In this document: positions 23,147 through 31,840 of the stretch, piece by piece | Layout of the letters: each line of letters opens with the position of its first letter | Numbering within the stretch: the first letter of the stretch is position 1 | Origin: Acidobacteriaceae bacterium | Lineage (GTDB): Bacteria > Acidobacteriota > Terriglobia > Terriglobales > Acidobacteriaceae | Direction of reading: 5' to 3' | Length of the DNA: 48,950 nucleotides | Assembly (NCBI GenBank): GCA_030037635.1 | Contig: JASHQH010000311.1 | Location: 1-48,950, forward strand | Program-made: the position numbers and the translations under genes | Notes under the pieces: generated by a model | What the model was told of the DNA's origin: nothing | The model's input: only the letters and a program-made list of their open reading frames with translations | The model's database searches: none

Positions 23147-24418
23147 TTAGATTGATCTTTCCGGGCTCAGCCTTACCAGGCGGTCATAAACCCACAGCAG
23201 CCCGGCCGTCGCCACTCCCACTCCCGATACCGCCCACCAGATCAGTCCAGGCTGATGCAGAACTTCACCAAAGTGATGAATCAGGAAACCGCCAAACCAT
23301 CCCCCCACCAGCGACCCAATTCCAATGGGCAGAAACGCGAAGCCCATAAAGGTTCCCTGCTGCCCTGACGGCGCAAGACGCGAAATGTATTCGTAATAGC
23401 GCGGCTGCTGCGTGATTTCGCCTATGGCCACCACGATGAGCGTTGCCACGGCCATGATGACGCTGGGATGCAGAATGAGCAGGATCCAGGCCAGGCCCGA
23501 GATCAGTGTGCCCAGTGTGATCGCCCGAAACGAAGGCATTTTCTGCGTGAGAATGCTCACCGCCATCTGCAGAGCGATCACCGTAAGCGAGTCCCACATG
23601 AGCAGCATTTCAGTATTGCTCTTTGCATTCACGTACTCGTGGATATAAAGAGGAAGAATGATGAATTCCTGCCAGAATGCGACGTAATAACCCGAAAAAA
23701 TAATCAAAAACAGCATGAAGCGCCAGTTCGACGTGACGGTTAGAAGGTTCCTGGCAACCTGGCCCAGGCTTTCGGTTTGCGCCTCATCTGAGCGGCGGGG
23801 CTCTTTGAACAGGAACAATACGGCGAAGAACATGACAAAAACGCTCAGTGCCGCCATGTCGAACACCTTCTCCACGCTCAGATGCTGGTGCACCCACCCG
23901 GCCAGAAAAGGTCCCGCTGCCCCGCCAATGTTGACCACCGTGTAGTAGATCGAGTAGCCGATGGAGCGCACGTTCTCGTTGGAAGCGCGGGCCGTGGTGC
24001 CAACCACGGAGGGCTTCACCAGCGAGATACCAAGGGCTGGAAGCATCAGGATCAGCGTCACCAGCACAACCAGGGGCATGGCATCGCGAACTGGAGCCAG
24101 CCACGGCGAGCCAATGGAGCCCAGCAGGAAGTATGAGGTGGCCAAAATCAGGTAAGCCAGCGACAGCGCCCGGCGAAAGCCCATCCGGTCTGCCAGCGCT
24201 CCGCCGAACGCGGCCAGAAACCACACCAGCCCGCCAAATAGTCCTGCCAGGCTGCTGGCCCGTTCGACGCCAAAGTTCAGGCTCTCGTGCAGATATCGGG
24301 GCAGCGAGGCAAACGCTGCGTAGTACGACAGCCGCTCGAAGAGCTCGCTGATGTTCGCAACCCAGAACGGGCGCTCAAATCCGGTGCGAATTTCGTTGAA
24401 ACGTTTGGAAAAGGTCAA
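23147..24418 (-). CDS. MFS transporter, POT/PTR-like
   Basis: Inner-membrane transporter of 423 residues with about 12 hydrophobic helices. The N-terminal NISELFERLSYYAAFASLPR is very like the E-x-F-E-R-x-x-Y-Y signature of proton-dependent oligopeptide (POT) transporters, as is GYSIYYTVVNIGGAAGPFLAGW; the loop ADRMGFRRAL is the MFS motif A. The middle loop carries EPRRSDEAQTESLG. The substrate cannot be told. Translation starts at a TTG that overlaps the stop codon of the DUF5615 gene by 4 bases (TTGA), so it is apparently translated together with the toxin-like gene, an unusual pairing. A later start is possible but would remove the conserved first helix. Confidence 0.9.
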   Translation of the reverse strand: MTFSKRFNEIRTGFERPFWVANISELFERLSYYAAFASLPRYLHESLNFGVERASSLAGLFGGLVWFLAAFGGALADRMGFRRALSLAYLILATSYFLLGSIGSPWLAPVRDAMPLVVLVTLILMLPALGISLVKPSVVGTTARASNENVRSIGYSIYYTVVNIGGAAGPFLAGWVHQHLSVEKVFDMAALSVFVMFFAVLFLFKEPRRSDEAQTESLGQVARNLLTVTSNWRFMLFLIIFSGYYVAFWQEFIILPLYIHEYVNAKSNTEMLLMWDSLTVIALQMAVSILTQKMPSFRAITLGTLISGLAWILLILHPSVIMAVATLIVVAIGEITQQPRYYEYISRLAPSGQQGTFMGFAFLPIGIGSLVGGWFGGFLIHHFGEVLHQPGLIWWAVSGVGVATAGLLWVYDRLVRLSPERSI

Positions 24419-24789
24419 GGCTTGATTTCCCTCACCAGAAATTCACCCGGCGCGGTTACTTCGATAATTTTGTTGAGCAGGAAATCTCGATTTCCGGCCG
24501 CAGCGACGAATCGAACGACAGGTTCGAGGCGTTCCCACTGCTCATCTCGCGTCAGACCGCTTTCGCGCAAAATAATCAATCCCGGATGGACATCGATCTG
24601 CGCAAGTGTCAAGAAATGGCGTGCATTTGCGGTAACCACCACAAAATCGTTCGCGATGGCATAGGTCCAAACGGCCTTGTCTGTCGCGCCTGCCAATCCA
24701 ACATGAGGAACGGGCTGCGCGAAAAGCCCCATCTCTGCAAGTGCTCGAATAAGGATTGGTGAGATGTGCTCATCGAGCAGCAGCCGCAT
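24415..24789 (-). CDS. DUF5615 family PIN-like toxin candidate
   Basis: A 124-residue protein with the start LLLDEHISPILIRALAEMG, and ANDFVVVTANARHFLTL in the middle, which carry the acidic positions of the PIN-like DUF5615 fold. Such proteins are paired with DUF433 proteins and are predicted to be RNase-type toxins, but activity has rarely been tested. The ATG overlaps the stop codon of the DUF433 gene by one base (TGATG), and its own stop overlaps the TTG of the MFS gene, giving a chain of three coupled genes. Family and pairing are clear; a real toxin role is inference. Confidence 0.85.
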   Translation of the reverse strand: MRLLLDEHISPILIRALAEMGLFAQPVPHVGLAGATDKAVWTYAIANDFVVVTANARHFLTLAQIDVHPGLIILRESGLTRDEQWERLEPVVRFVAAAGNRDFLLNKIIEVTAPGEFLVREIKP

Positions 24790-25037
24790 CAGGCTGCCTT
24801 GATCGACTTGCGAATTTCGAGGGATTTGCGCGGCCGCCGAGGTTTCCGGGTCTCGCGCACAAATCTGCGGGCGTAGTCAAAATCTGCTTTTGTCAGCGCC
24901 GGAAAGTCTTTGCGCAATTCGGCGCTGGGGACCCCTTTGCGAATCAGACCAGCGACGTGATCGAGGGGAATGCGCGTACCCCGGAATACCGGGGTCCCGC
25001 TCAAAATCTCGGGATCAGTTACGACTCTCCGCTTCAT
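24789..25037 (-). CDS. DUF433 family antitoxin candidate
   Basis: An 82-residue protein with the DUF433 core ILSGTPVFRGTRIPLDHVAG followed by a short helix pair (IRKGVPSAELRKDFPALTKA), a winged-helix-like unit usually linked to DUF5615 or PIN toxins. The start at 25037 (MKRRVVTDP) is chosen because the 20 residues encoded upstream are hydrophobic and not part of the family. The basic C-terminus (RKPRRPRKSLEIRKSIKAA) may bind DNA or RNA. It overlaps the DUF5615 start. It follows the GH127 gene by 66 bases on the same strand, so transcription may be shared. Confidence 0.82.
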   Translation of the reverse strand: MKRRVVTDPEILSGTPVFRGTRIPLDHVAGLIRKGVPSAELRKDFPALTKADFDYARRFVRETRKPRRPRKSLEIRKSIKAA

Positions 25038-25103
25038 GGCTATCAAAATAGCATAATTCAAGACCAGAAGGGATGTTACGGCCACTGCCGGGCACAAGCA
25101 ACG

Positions 25104-26945
25104 TCAAGCGTCCGCGACCTTCAGATACGCCGTGTACCCCTCGTCCTGAATATCGAGGAATGGCTTCATGCGCAGCGCGCTTTCGCCGGATCCGGCAACC
25201 CACGCGTGCGTATGGGGGCCCATATGTTGGGCGCTAAGCAGCATCGCCCGCGTCACCGCCCCCAGTGCCTGGTCGCCGTTGCGCAGCGCCATCAGCACCA
25301 GCGGCCCGGTGACCACCGCCACCACATTGGGGTGCTGCGCATCCACCGGCTCGAGACGCGTCGCAAAGGGCAGCTCCAGTTCGATGCGGTCGCCGTTCTT
25401 CCACTCTCGGCGCACTTCAGCGAACGACCCCGCATCCAGCTTGCGCGAATCGCGCAGCCCGTTCACTGCCAGCGATGCGCCCTGCGCCCACGCCGGAATG
25501 CGCAGGTAAATCGAGAATTCAGCCGGCGATGACGCCGTCACATCGAGCCGCACGCTGCTCTCATAGGGGTAATCGGTGGTTTGCCGCAGCGTCACCTGCG
25601 CGCCGCCCGCGTTTGAGCGCAGCGTCGACGGCAGATACAAATTCACATACACCCCTCGCTGGCTCCGGAAGTAGGCGCTGATGCGGTAATCGGCCGCGAT
25701 TTGCGGAAGCGTTCCCGAGCAGCACGGCCATTTGTCGGGATGATAGAACTTGGCCGCCTTGAATGTGTAATCGGAGTAGTAGAAGGTGCGCCCGTCGGGC
25801 TGCAAATGCTTGGCGCCCAGCACGGTGTTGTAGAGCACCTGCTCCATGCTGTCGCCGTAGGCCGGGTCCGCCGTGATGCGCAACAAATATCGCGCCAGCT
25901 TGAAGTGTGCGTAGCTGCCGCACGGCGTCTCAAAGCTGGAGTGATCCTTCTCCAGGCTCGCGCCCAGCGCGCCGCTGCCCGGCTCCACGAAGTGCTCGCT
26001 GGGGCCCCAGCCGCCGGTGGCGTAACTCTGCTCCTGCAAAAAGCCAAATCCGTTTTTCGCCGCGCGCAGATACCTGTCGTCGTCCATGGCCAGATACGCC
26101 ATTGCTGCCGAGCCCAGCGCGTTCACGTGGCTGTACGCATGACGTCCCGGCAGCGCATTTTCGCCCCGCGAGAGGGGATCGAAATACTCGTGAAACAGAA
26201 ATCGCCTGGCCAGATCGTAGTAGTGCCGGTCTCCCGTCCGCTGCCACGCCAGAAAGAAATTCTCCGGCATGGTATACGTCTCGTCCCACACATGACGCGT
26301 GTAGTCCTCGCCGGCGATCACCGGTGTCTCCTGGTGGGGCATCGCCTTGGGAGGCAGATACGGCATCACAATTTCGGTGGCGCGCGTCAGCACGTCGAGC
26401 GCCGTGGGATGATGTGCAAAGACGTGCGCATCAGTCAACCCAATGGAAAGCTTGTCGTAGATGTAGCCGGGCCAACGGTAATTCTGGTAGAACTTGCCGA
26501 ACGGCTCCAGCGTCCCCGCGTAGCCGCGAATCATGCCGTCGATTTTGGCGTAGGTGGCGCGGTCGCGCGTTACCGAGTACATGCGCGCCAGCGCCGAAAT
26601 CCACTGGCCGAAAGTGCACGCCGGCGCAAACCCATCGGTCGAATACCATCCACCCAGCTCGTCGCCCGGCGTGGGCAGCCCTTCGCGAAAGCGGAACGGC
26701 CGCAGCAGCCCGTCTATGCTCAGGTTCAGCAGCACTTCACGCGTTTCGTCAAACTGGCTTTGCGCAGGGCTGGGCGCCAGATCAACCTGCGCATAACTTG
26801 CCGTGTCCAGCAGCGTGGGCCGGAATGCCGGCCGCTGGGGCGTCGTGGCGCCGGTCGCCTTTGCTGCGCGCAGCCCGCACGCCGCCGCTGCCGTCGTGCC
26901 CCATCGCAACACTTCGCGCCGGCTGATGCCGCCCGAACGTCTCAT
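25104..26945 (-). CDS. Tat-exported GH127 family glycoside hydrolase (beta-L-arabinofuranosidase-like)
   Basis: Glycoside hydrolase of the GH127 (formerly DUF1680) family, whose characterised member removes beta-L-arabinofuranose from plant glycoproteins. From the ATG at 26945 it has 613 residues and begins with a Tat signal (SRREVLRWG followed by an Ala-rich core). The (alpha/alpha)6 domain contains GGWYSTDGFAPACTFGQWIS, WPGYIYDKLSIGL and HAYSHVNALGSAAMAYLAM. The zinc and catalytic residues known from the family are present: E339 and C342 in FETPCGS, and the pair C408-C409 in KWPCCSGTLP. A C-terminal beta-sandwich follows. The frame runs 66 residues further upstream, rejected because the Tat motif gives a natural start. 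Periplasmic or extracellular action is inferred. Sugar specificity of this subgroup is not certain. Confidence 0.88.
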   Translation of the reverse strand: MRRSGGISRREVLRWGTTAAAACGLRAAKATGATTPQRPAFRPTLLDTASYAQVDLAPSPAQSQFDETREVLLNLSIDGLLRPFRFREGLPTPGDELGGWYSTDGFAPACTFGQWISALARMYSVTRDRATYAKIDGMIRGYAGTLEPFGKFYQNYRWPGYIYDKLSIGLTDAHVFAHHPTALDVLTRATEIVMPYLPPKAMPHQETPVIAGEDYTRHVWDETYTMPENFFLAWQRTGDRHYYDLARRFLFHEYFDPLSRGENALPGRHAYSHVNALGSAAMAYLAMDDDRYLRAAKNGFGFLQEQSYATGGWGPSEHFVEPGSGALGASLEKDHSSFETPCGSYAHFKLARYLLRITADPAYGDSMEQVLYNTVLGAKHLQPDGRTFYYSDYTFKAAKFYHPDKWPCCSGTLPQIAADYRISAYFRSQRGVYVNLYLPSTLRSNAGGAQVTLRQTTDYPYESSVRLDVTASSPAEFSIYLRIPAWAQGASLAVNGLRDSRKLDAGSFAEVRREWKNGDRIELELPFATRLEPVDAQHPNVVAVVTGPLVLMALRNGDQALGAVTRAMLLSAQHMGPHTHAWVAGSGESALRMKPFLDIQDEGYTAYLKVADA

Positions 26946-27429
26946 GGTCCAGATTGTATTCCCGGCACGCGCCTCTTCTCGGTCAGGCGCACTTTCGTCA
27001 CTGCCGCCCCGCCGAAGGTAACCTTCACACGCAAGATTCTTCTCCCTTTGCGGGTTTCCAAGCGCCGTCTCCGTTTGCCCGGTATCTTCTCCGGCAACCG
27101 GCGCATCAAAAATTAGACAAGCGGTGGTTGACGCGGTACTCAAGCCGCGCTACTCTCGCAATACAGAATTTGGTCAACCTTTCCATTTCGCGGTCGCGCC
27201 GGGCAGCCCATCGATTGGACACGACTCGGCCTCGCGCGCGGCGCCTCCTTCAAAAACCATTCGTTTTCCTGCTTAAGCATGGGCGTCTTGACCGCCATAG
27301 CCATGTGGCCTTCGCCTTGATTGCGCCGGCCGTCGATAACACTCTTACATCCGCCCCGGCCGAGGGACTCTACTTCCGCCGCCGGCGTTATACAAACGCA
27401 ACTTGCCGTCCCGGAGGACGTAAAACCCT
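26946..27429. other. Divergent intergenic region between GH127 and phoH genes
   Basis: This 484-base stretch lies between divergently transcribed genes and must hold their promoters. I see no convincing gene, RNA or consensus promoter pair in it. The open frames on both strands are Arg/Pro-rich and lack family features. A GGAGG at about 27414 may serve the phoH start. Confidence 0.5.
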
Positions 27430-28473
27430 TTGAAGATCGCCCTGGAAATTACACCCAACCTTGAGCCCCTTTTTGGGACCCGCGATGAAAACCTGAGGCT
27501 GATTGAAGACTCGCTCGGCGTGCGCATCGATCTGCGCTCCGACGCTGTCCACGTTGAGGGTTCCGAAGACGGCGTGGTGCGCGTCCGCCGCATCTTTGAG
27601 GACTACGAGATTCTCCGCCGCCAGGGTATCCATCCCCACAATGGCGAATTGAACGGCATGCTGCGCCTGGTGGTGGCCGACAGCGCCGCCAGCCTGCGCT
27701 CCGTGGCCGAAGCCAGCAAACAACGCTCCGCCGGCATCAAACGCATCGTGCAACCACGCTCGCTCAACCAGCGCCGTTATATCGAAGCCATCGAGCAGAA
27801 CGACATGGTGTTCAGCGTCGGTCCCGCGGGCACCGGCAAAACCTATCTCGCCGTGGCCCTGGCCGTGGCTGCCATCAATGCCAAGCGCGTCAGCCGCATC
27901 GTGCTGGTGCGGCCCGCGGTTGAGGCCGGCGAACGCCTGGGCTTTCTACCCGGCACCCTGCAGGAAAAAATCGACCCCTATCTGCGCCCTCTCTACGACG
28001 CGCTCTTTGACATGCTCGACATCGATAGAGTCGACAAGATGCTCGATCGCAACGTGATCGAGGTTGCACCGCTGGCCTTTATGCGGGGCCGCACGCTCAA
28101 CGACGCCTTCATCATTCTCGACGAGGCCCAGAACACAACCGTCGAGCAGATGAAAATGTTCCTCACGCGCATGGGTAACAACTCCAAGGCCGTCATCACG
28201 GGCGACATTACGCAGATCGACCTGCCCAACCCGCGCAAGTCGGGCCTGCTCGACGCCATCAACGTGCTCAACGGCGTGGAGGGGATCGCTTTCTGCCACT
28301 TTGAAGAGTCCGACGTGGTGCGCCACCCCCTCATCCAGCGCATTGTTCGCGCCTATGAGTCGGGTCAGCCGCGCCAGCAGGAGCTGCCGCTCGAGGGCTC
28401 GATTTCCGTCGAAGTCCCCGCTCTGGAAGACCGCACCGAGGGCCAGCCCAAGCAGACGGTAAAGCCGCAGTAA
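27430..28473 (+). CDS. phoH: PhoH family ATPase
   Basis: Cytoplasmic P-loop ATPase of the PhoH (YbeZ) family, which works with the YbeY endoribonuclease in RNA metabolism. The 347 residues have an N-terminal segment (ITPNLEPLFGTRDENLRLIE) typical of the family, Walker A GPAGTGKT at 131-138, RPAVEAGERLGFLPGTLQEK, the Walker B region DAFIILDEAQN, and the TQIDLP and GIAFCHFEESDVVRHPLIQR blocks. Translation starts at a TTG with GGAGG about 11 bases upstream; no in-frame ATG precedes the conserved N-terminus. It is the first gene of the run phoH-ybeY-corC-era, a widely conserved order. Confidence 0.95.
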   Translation: MKIALEITPNLEPLFGTRDENLRLIEDSLGVRIDLRSDAVHVEGSEDGVVRVRRIFEDYEILRRQGIHPHNGELNGMLRLVVADSAASLRSVAEASKQRSAGIKRIVQPRSLNQRRYIEAIEQNDMVFSVGPAGTGKTYLAVALAVAAINAKRVSRIVLVRPAVEAGERLGFLPGTLQEKIDPYLRPLYDALFDMLDIDRVDKMLDRNVIEVAPLAFMRGRTLNDAFIILDEAQNTTVEQMKMFLTRMGNNSKAVITGDITQIDLPNPRKSGLLDAINVLNGVEGIAFCHFEESDVVRHPLIQRIVRAYESGQPRQQELPLEGSISVEVPALEDRTEGQPKQTVKPQ

Positions 28474-28629
28474 AACAGGAATTAGAGACCAGCGGTTCTC
28501 AATTGGAAAGCCCCTGCCTCTCCCCTCCTGCAAAACCCCGCCTGGTGGAAAAGGGCGGCCTGCCTGCTTCGCGTATCATCTTCCTAGACCCGAGGCCGTG
28601 AATCAGCTTGAGGCGCGGCCCCGCGCGCA

Positions 28630-29256
28630 ATGATCCTCCTCGACCCAGATCTGGAGCCTGACTCATCACCGCCCAGGACAAGACCTCTCCTCGGTGGCCC
28701 CACTTCCATGCCGCGCCGCAAAACGGTTTTGCCGGCGAATCTCTGGCGCCGCGCCCCACTTCCGTGGGCCCAACGTCTGCCCACGCCGCAGACACTCGTC
28801 CGGTTCCTGGCCGGGGCGCGCAAAGAAGTGGGCCTTCGCGGCCAGGTGACCGTGCTGCTCACCACCGATGCCGCAATCCGCGACCTCAACCGGCGCTTCC
28901 GCGGAAAAGATAAACCCACCGACGTCCTCTCCTTCTCTGCCGCGAGTCTCATCCAAAGCCGGAAAAAGAGCCAGGAGAAAGCCGCCGGCGACCTGGCCAT
29001 CAGCGTCGACACTGCGCGCCGCCAGGCGGCCGAGCAGGACCACGCGCTCACCTGCGAGTTGAAGATCCTCATGCTCCATGGCCTGCTGCATCTTGCCGGG
29101 TACGACCACACCCGCGACGCCGGCCGGATGGAACGCCGCGAGCGCGTCCTCCGCAAGCGGCTGGGATTGCCCTTGGGCCTGATTGAGCGGGCCCGAAGCA
29201 AGCCAGTCCGCCGCCGCGGACAAGCCGGCACCTCAGCGCGGAGTCCCAGGCCATGA
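28630..29256 (+). CDS. ybeY: Endoribonuclease YbeY (rRNA maturation)
   Basis: Zinc-dependent endoribonuclease needed for 16S rRNA 3'-end maturation and 70S quality control. The metal motif is HGLLHLAGYDH, matching H-G-x-L-H-L-x-G-Y-D-H; the preceding RRFRGKDKPTDVLSFS block is the other family hallmark. It has 208 residues, longer than the usual 150-170, with about 45 extra residues before the core and a basic C-terminal tail (ARSKPVRRRGQAGTSARSP). The ATG at 28630 (MILLDPDLEP) is preferred but lacks a clear ribosome binding site; an ATG at 28708 is possible. The last four bases overlap the start of the corC-like gene (ATGA). Confidence 0.93.
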   Translation: MILLDPDLEPDSSPPRTRPLLGGPTSMPRRKTVLPANLWRRAPLPWAQRLPTPQTLVRFLAGARKEVGLRGQVTVLLTTDAAIRDLNRRFRGKDKPTDVLSFSAASLIQSRKKSQEKAAGDLAISVDTARRQAAEQDHALTCELKILMLHGLLHLAGYDHTRDAGRMERRERVLRKRLGLPLGLIERARSKPVRRRGQAGTSARSPRP

Positions 29257-30572
29257 CGCCGCTCCAGGTCACGCTTCTCGCCGTCCTCCTGGTGGTGGCC
29301 ACCATCGCCTCCTACATCCATCGCATTTATTCTGAGTTTGGCAAGATTCTGAGCCGCGATGTGCAGGAGAATCTCGATGCATGGGAAGAGCGCATTGAAC
29401 CCCATCTCGGCCTGAGCCGCGAGCACGCCGGCCTTTGCGCAGCGGTCCTGCAGCAACTTGCGCTGGGCCTCATCGCCCTCGAGTTCGGCGCCATTCTCTT
29501 CGACCGCGCCCCGCACCAGGGCCCGCCCACGCTGGTTGAAATCGCCCAGGCCATCTTCGCCGTCATCCTGGTCATGGTTGTGTGCAATCAGCTCGTCCCT
29601 TCGCTGCTCTTCCACCGCACGCGCGGACTGTGGGCCACGCCGCTTCTCTGGCCAATCTCATTGCTGCTCTGGATGGTTACACCTATCACGGTCTTTATCC
29701 GCTTTTTCTCGTCTCTGGCCGCACTGGCCGAGGCGCCTGCCGGCCCTGAAGAAGAAGCTGCGGCTCCCGATGTCGAAGCCCTCATCGAAGCCGGCGAGGA
29801 GGAAGGCATCCTGGAGCAGAGTGACCGCGAGCTGGTGCGCTCGGCGGTCGAGTTTGGCGACAAGCTGGTGCGCGAGGTCATGACGCCGCGCCCTGAGGTT
29901 TTTGCCGTTCCCGAGTCGATTACCCTCGAGCGCTTTCTGGAGTTGCTGAAAAAACACAATTACTCGCGCGTTCCGGTCTACTCCGGCACGCTCGACAACA
30001 TTAAAGGGCTGGCCTTCGCGCACGACCTGCTGCAGATCAGCGACGAAGAAGCGCGCACGCATACCATCGCCAACATCCTGCGCCCCGCCGCTTATGTTCC
30101 CGAAACCAAGCGCGGTTACGAATTGCTGCGTGAAATGCAGCGCGAAAATCAGCACATGCGCGTCGTGATTGACGAGTACGGCGCAGTGGCTGGCCTGGTC
30201 ACCATCGAAGACCTGTTGGAGGAGATTGTCGGCAACATCCGCGACGAGCACGAAGGCGACGGGCTTGCAGAAGAGCCCATGCGCGAACCTTCAGGCTCAT
30301 GGCTCGTTCCAGGCGGCTTTCCCGCCGACCACCTCGAAGACCTGGTTGGCGAACCGCCGGAGCCGGGTGAACGCTACGAAGCCACCACGCTGGGCGGGCT
30401 GGTGAGCGAGATCGCGGGGCGCATTCCCAAGGCCGGCGAAGTGGTCACTCTGGAGCCGCTCGGCCTCCGCGTCGAGATCGTGGCGTCCACGGGCCGCCGC
30501 ATTGAACGTCTGCGCCTGTTCCCGCCCACGGCGCGCCTGCCCTTCCCGCGGGATGAGGCGCGCGCGTCGTAG
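29253..30572 (+). CDS. CorC/HlyC family protein with CNNM membrane domain and CBS pair
   Basis: Inner-membrane protein of 439 residues. The N-terminal CNNM region has about four helices (LLAVLLVVATIASYIHRIY; LVEIAQAIFAVILVMVVCNQ; LLWPISLLLWMVTPITVFIR). After an acidic linker comes a CBS pair (VREVMTPRPEVFAVPESITL; YSRVPVYSGTLDNIKGL; MRVVIDEYGAVAGLVTIEDL, then LEEIVG) and a C-terminal CorC_HlyC domain (GSWLVPGGFPADHLEDLVG; GLVSEIAGRIPKAGEVV). Relatives are linked to magnesium or cobalt efflux and, in E. coli as YbeX, to ribosome metabolism. It is encoded between ybeY and era, overlapping ybeY by 4 bases. The older annotation hemolysin is misleading. Confidence 0.93.
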   Translation: MTPLQVTLLAVLLVVATIASYIHRIYSEFGKILSRDVQENLDAWEERIEPHLGLSREHAGLCAAVLQQLALGLIALEFGAILFDRAPHQGPPTLVEIAQAIFAVILVMVVCNQLVPSLLFHRTRGLWATPLLWPISLLLWMVTPITVFIRFFSSLAALAEAPAGPEEEAAAPDVEALIEAGEEEGILEQSDRELVRSAVEFGDKLVREVMTPRPEVFAVPESITLERFLELLKKHNYSRVPVYSGTLDNIKGLAFAHDLLQISDEEARTHTIANILRPAAYVPETKRGYELLREMQRENQHMRVVIDEYGAVAGLVTIEDLLEEIVGNIRDEHEGDGLAEEPMREPSGSWLVPGGFPADHLEDLVGEPPEPGERYEATTLGGLVSEIAGRIPKAGEVVTLEPLGLRVEIVASTGRRIERLRLFPPTARLPFPRDEARAS

Positions 30573-30757
30573 AGGGCGTTCAGGCTCCCGATCGGCTCTG
30601 CTCGCGAATGCTTTTGATTTCCGCCGTCGGAATGTGCAGAAACTCCAGGAATTCCTGGTGCTCTTCCGGCGCCGAAGGTTCGAACTCCGCGTGCAAGTTT
30701 GTGCCCTGTTCTCTGTTGCCTGCGCCTATTCCTATTACACTCAGTCAGGAGCCGCGC

Positions 30758-31840
30758 GTGAAATCCGGATTCGTCGCCATCCTCGGCCGGCCCAACGTGG
30801 GCAAGAGCACCCTGCTTAATGCCCTCACCGGCGAAAAGGTGGCCATTGTCACGGCCAAGCCGCAGACCACGCGCAACCGCATCATCGGCGTACTCGAAGT
30901 ACCCGCGCGCAAAGGCCGGCAACCGGCGGCGCAGATCGTCTTCGTCGACACACCCGGCGTACACCAACCTGGCTCCGAACTCGACCGCCGCATGTTGCAC
31001 GAGATCCACGAGGCTCTCGAGTCGCGCGACCTGGTGCTGGTGCTGGTGGACGCCACGCGCAGAATCGGTCTTGCCGAAACCGCCAGCCTAACGCCGGGTG
31101 CCGCGGGTCCCTCGCAGTCGGGGACCCGGGAGGCCAAGCGCGCTCTCGCGCCAAACTTCCGCTCCAGGCACGCAAGCCCGATCTCAAGCTCTGAAAATGA
31201 GTTCCTCTTTTCCCTCATCCGCAAGCTCGACTGCCCGGTCTTTCTGGTGCTCACCAAAATCGATCTCGTGCGCAAGGACCAGCTTCTTCCGCTCATTGAT
31301 TCGCTCTCGCGCCAATACCACTTTGCGCAAATCATCCCTCTCAGCGCCCGAAGGGGCGACGGCCTCGACCTGCTCGTACGCAAAATCGTTGAAGTGCTTC
31401 CCGAGGGCGAGCGCTACTACCCCAAGGATCAATACACCGATCAGCCTCTGCGCTTCATGGTCGCTGAGCTCATCCGCGAAAGCATTCTCATTGAGACCGG
31501 CGAGGAGGTTCCCTATGCCTCGGCGGTGGTGATTGAGCGCTTTGAAGAACCTCCGCCCTCGTCTGCAACCAGAAAAATAACCCGAATCGCCGCCGCGATT
31601 TACTGCGAGCGTGAAGGCCAGAAAGCGATCCTGATCGGCAAGGGCGGATCGAAGCTGAAGGCCATCGGCACTGGTGCGCGCCGCAAAATCGAGTCCCTGC
31701 TTGGTACGCAGGTCTATCTCGAGCTGCACGTCATCGTGGAACCGGGCTGGCGCGAGTCGCGGGCCTTCGTCGAATCGCTCGACTGGCGCAAGCAGCTGGA
31801 CCGGTTGACTGAAAAGCGCGCAGACGAAGCAGAAACTTAG
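30758..31840 (+). CDS. era: GTPase Era with unusual insertion in the G domain
   Basis: Essential GTPase that assists 30S assembly by binding the 3' end of 16S rRNA. The start is a GTG at 30758 (MKSGFVAIL) with AGGA about 8 bases upstream; the open frame to 30608 is not Era-like. G1 is GRPNVGKS at 10-17, G2 lies in KPQTTRNRIIG, G3 is VDTPGVH, G4 is TKID, and the C-terminal KH domain contains EGQKAILIGKGGSKLKAIG. At 360 residues it is about 60 longer than the usual 300. Most of the excess is an insertion of about 40 residues between G3 and G4 (about 31076-31195), Ser/Gly/Arg/Pro-rich and built around a palindromic DNA element. It converges with the alginate-lyase gene, their stops overlapping by 3 bases. 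Confidence 0.95.
   Translation: MKSGFVAILGRPNVGKSTLLNALTGEKVAIVTAKPQTTRNRIIGVLEVPARKGRQPAAQIVFVDTPGVHQPGSELDRRMLHEIHEALESRDLVLVLVDATRRIGLAETASLTPGAAGPSQSGTREAKRALAPNFRSRHASPISSSENEFLFSLIRKLDCPVFLVLTKIDLVRKDQLLPLIDSLSRQYHFAQIIPLSARRGDGLDLLVRKIVEVLPEGERYYPKDQYTDQPLRFMVAELIRESILIETGEEVPYASAVVIERFEEPPPSSATRKITRIAAAIYCEREGQKAILIGKGGSKLKAIGTGARRKIESLLGTQVYLELHVIVEPGWRESRAFVESLDWRKQLDRLTEKRADEAET
31104..31128. repeat. Palindromic element inside era
   Basis: CGGGTCCC at 31104-31111 and GGGACCCG at 31121-31128 are perfect 8-bp inverted arms around TCGCAGTCG. The element is in frame within the era insertion. Its layout (GGTCC, TCGC, then GGACC) recalls the hairpin in the tRNA-Lys tandem repeat, suggesting a dispersed repeat family. 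Confidence 0.6.

Noticed and set aside
25701-27116. Plus-strand open frame of 471 codons
   Set aside because: Antisense to the GH127 gene; Arg/Val/Ala-rich shadow.
30608-30757. N-terminal extension of era to the ATG at 30608
   Set aside because: The residues are Cys/Ser-rich and unlike Era; a GTG with a ribosome binding site at 30758 precedes the G1 motif at normal distance.
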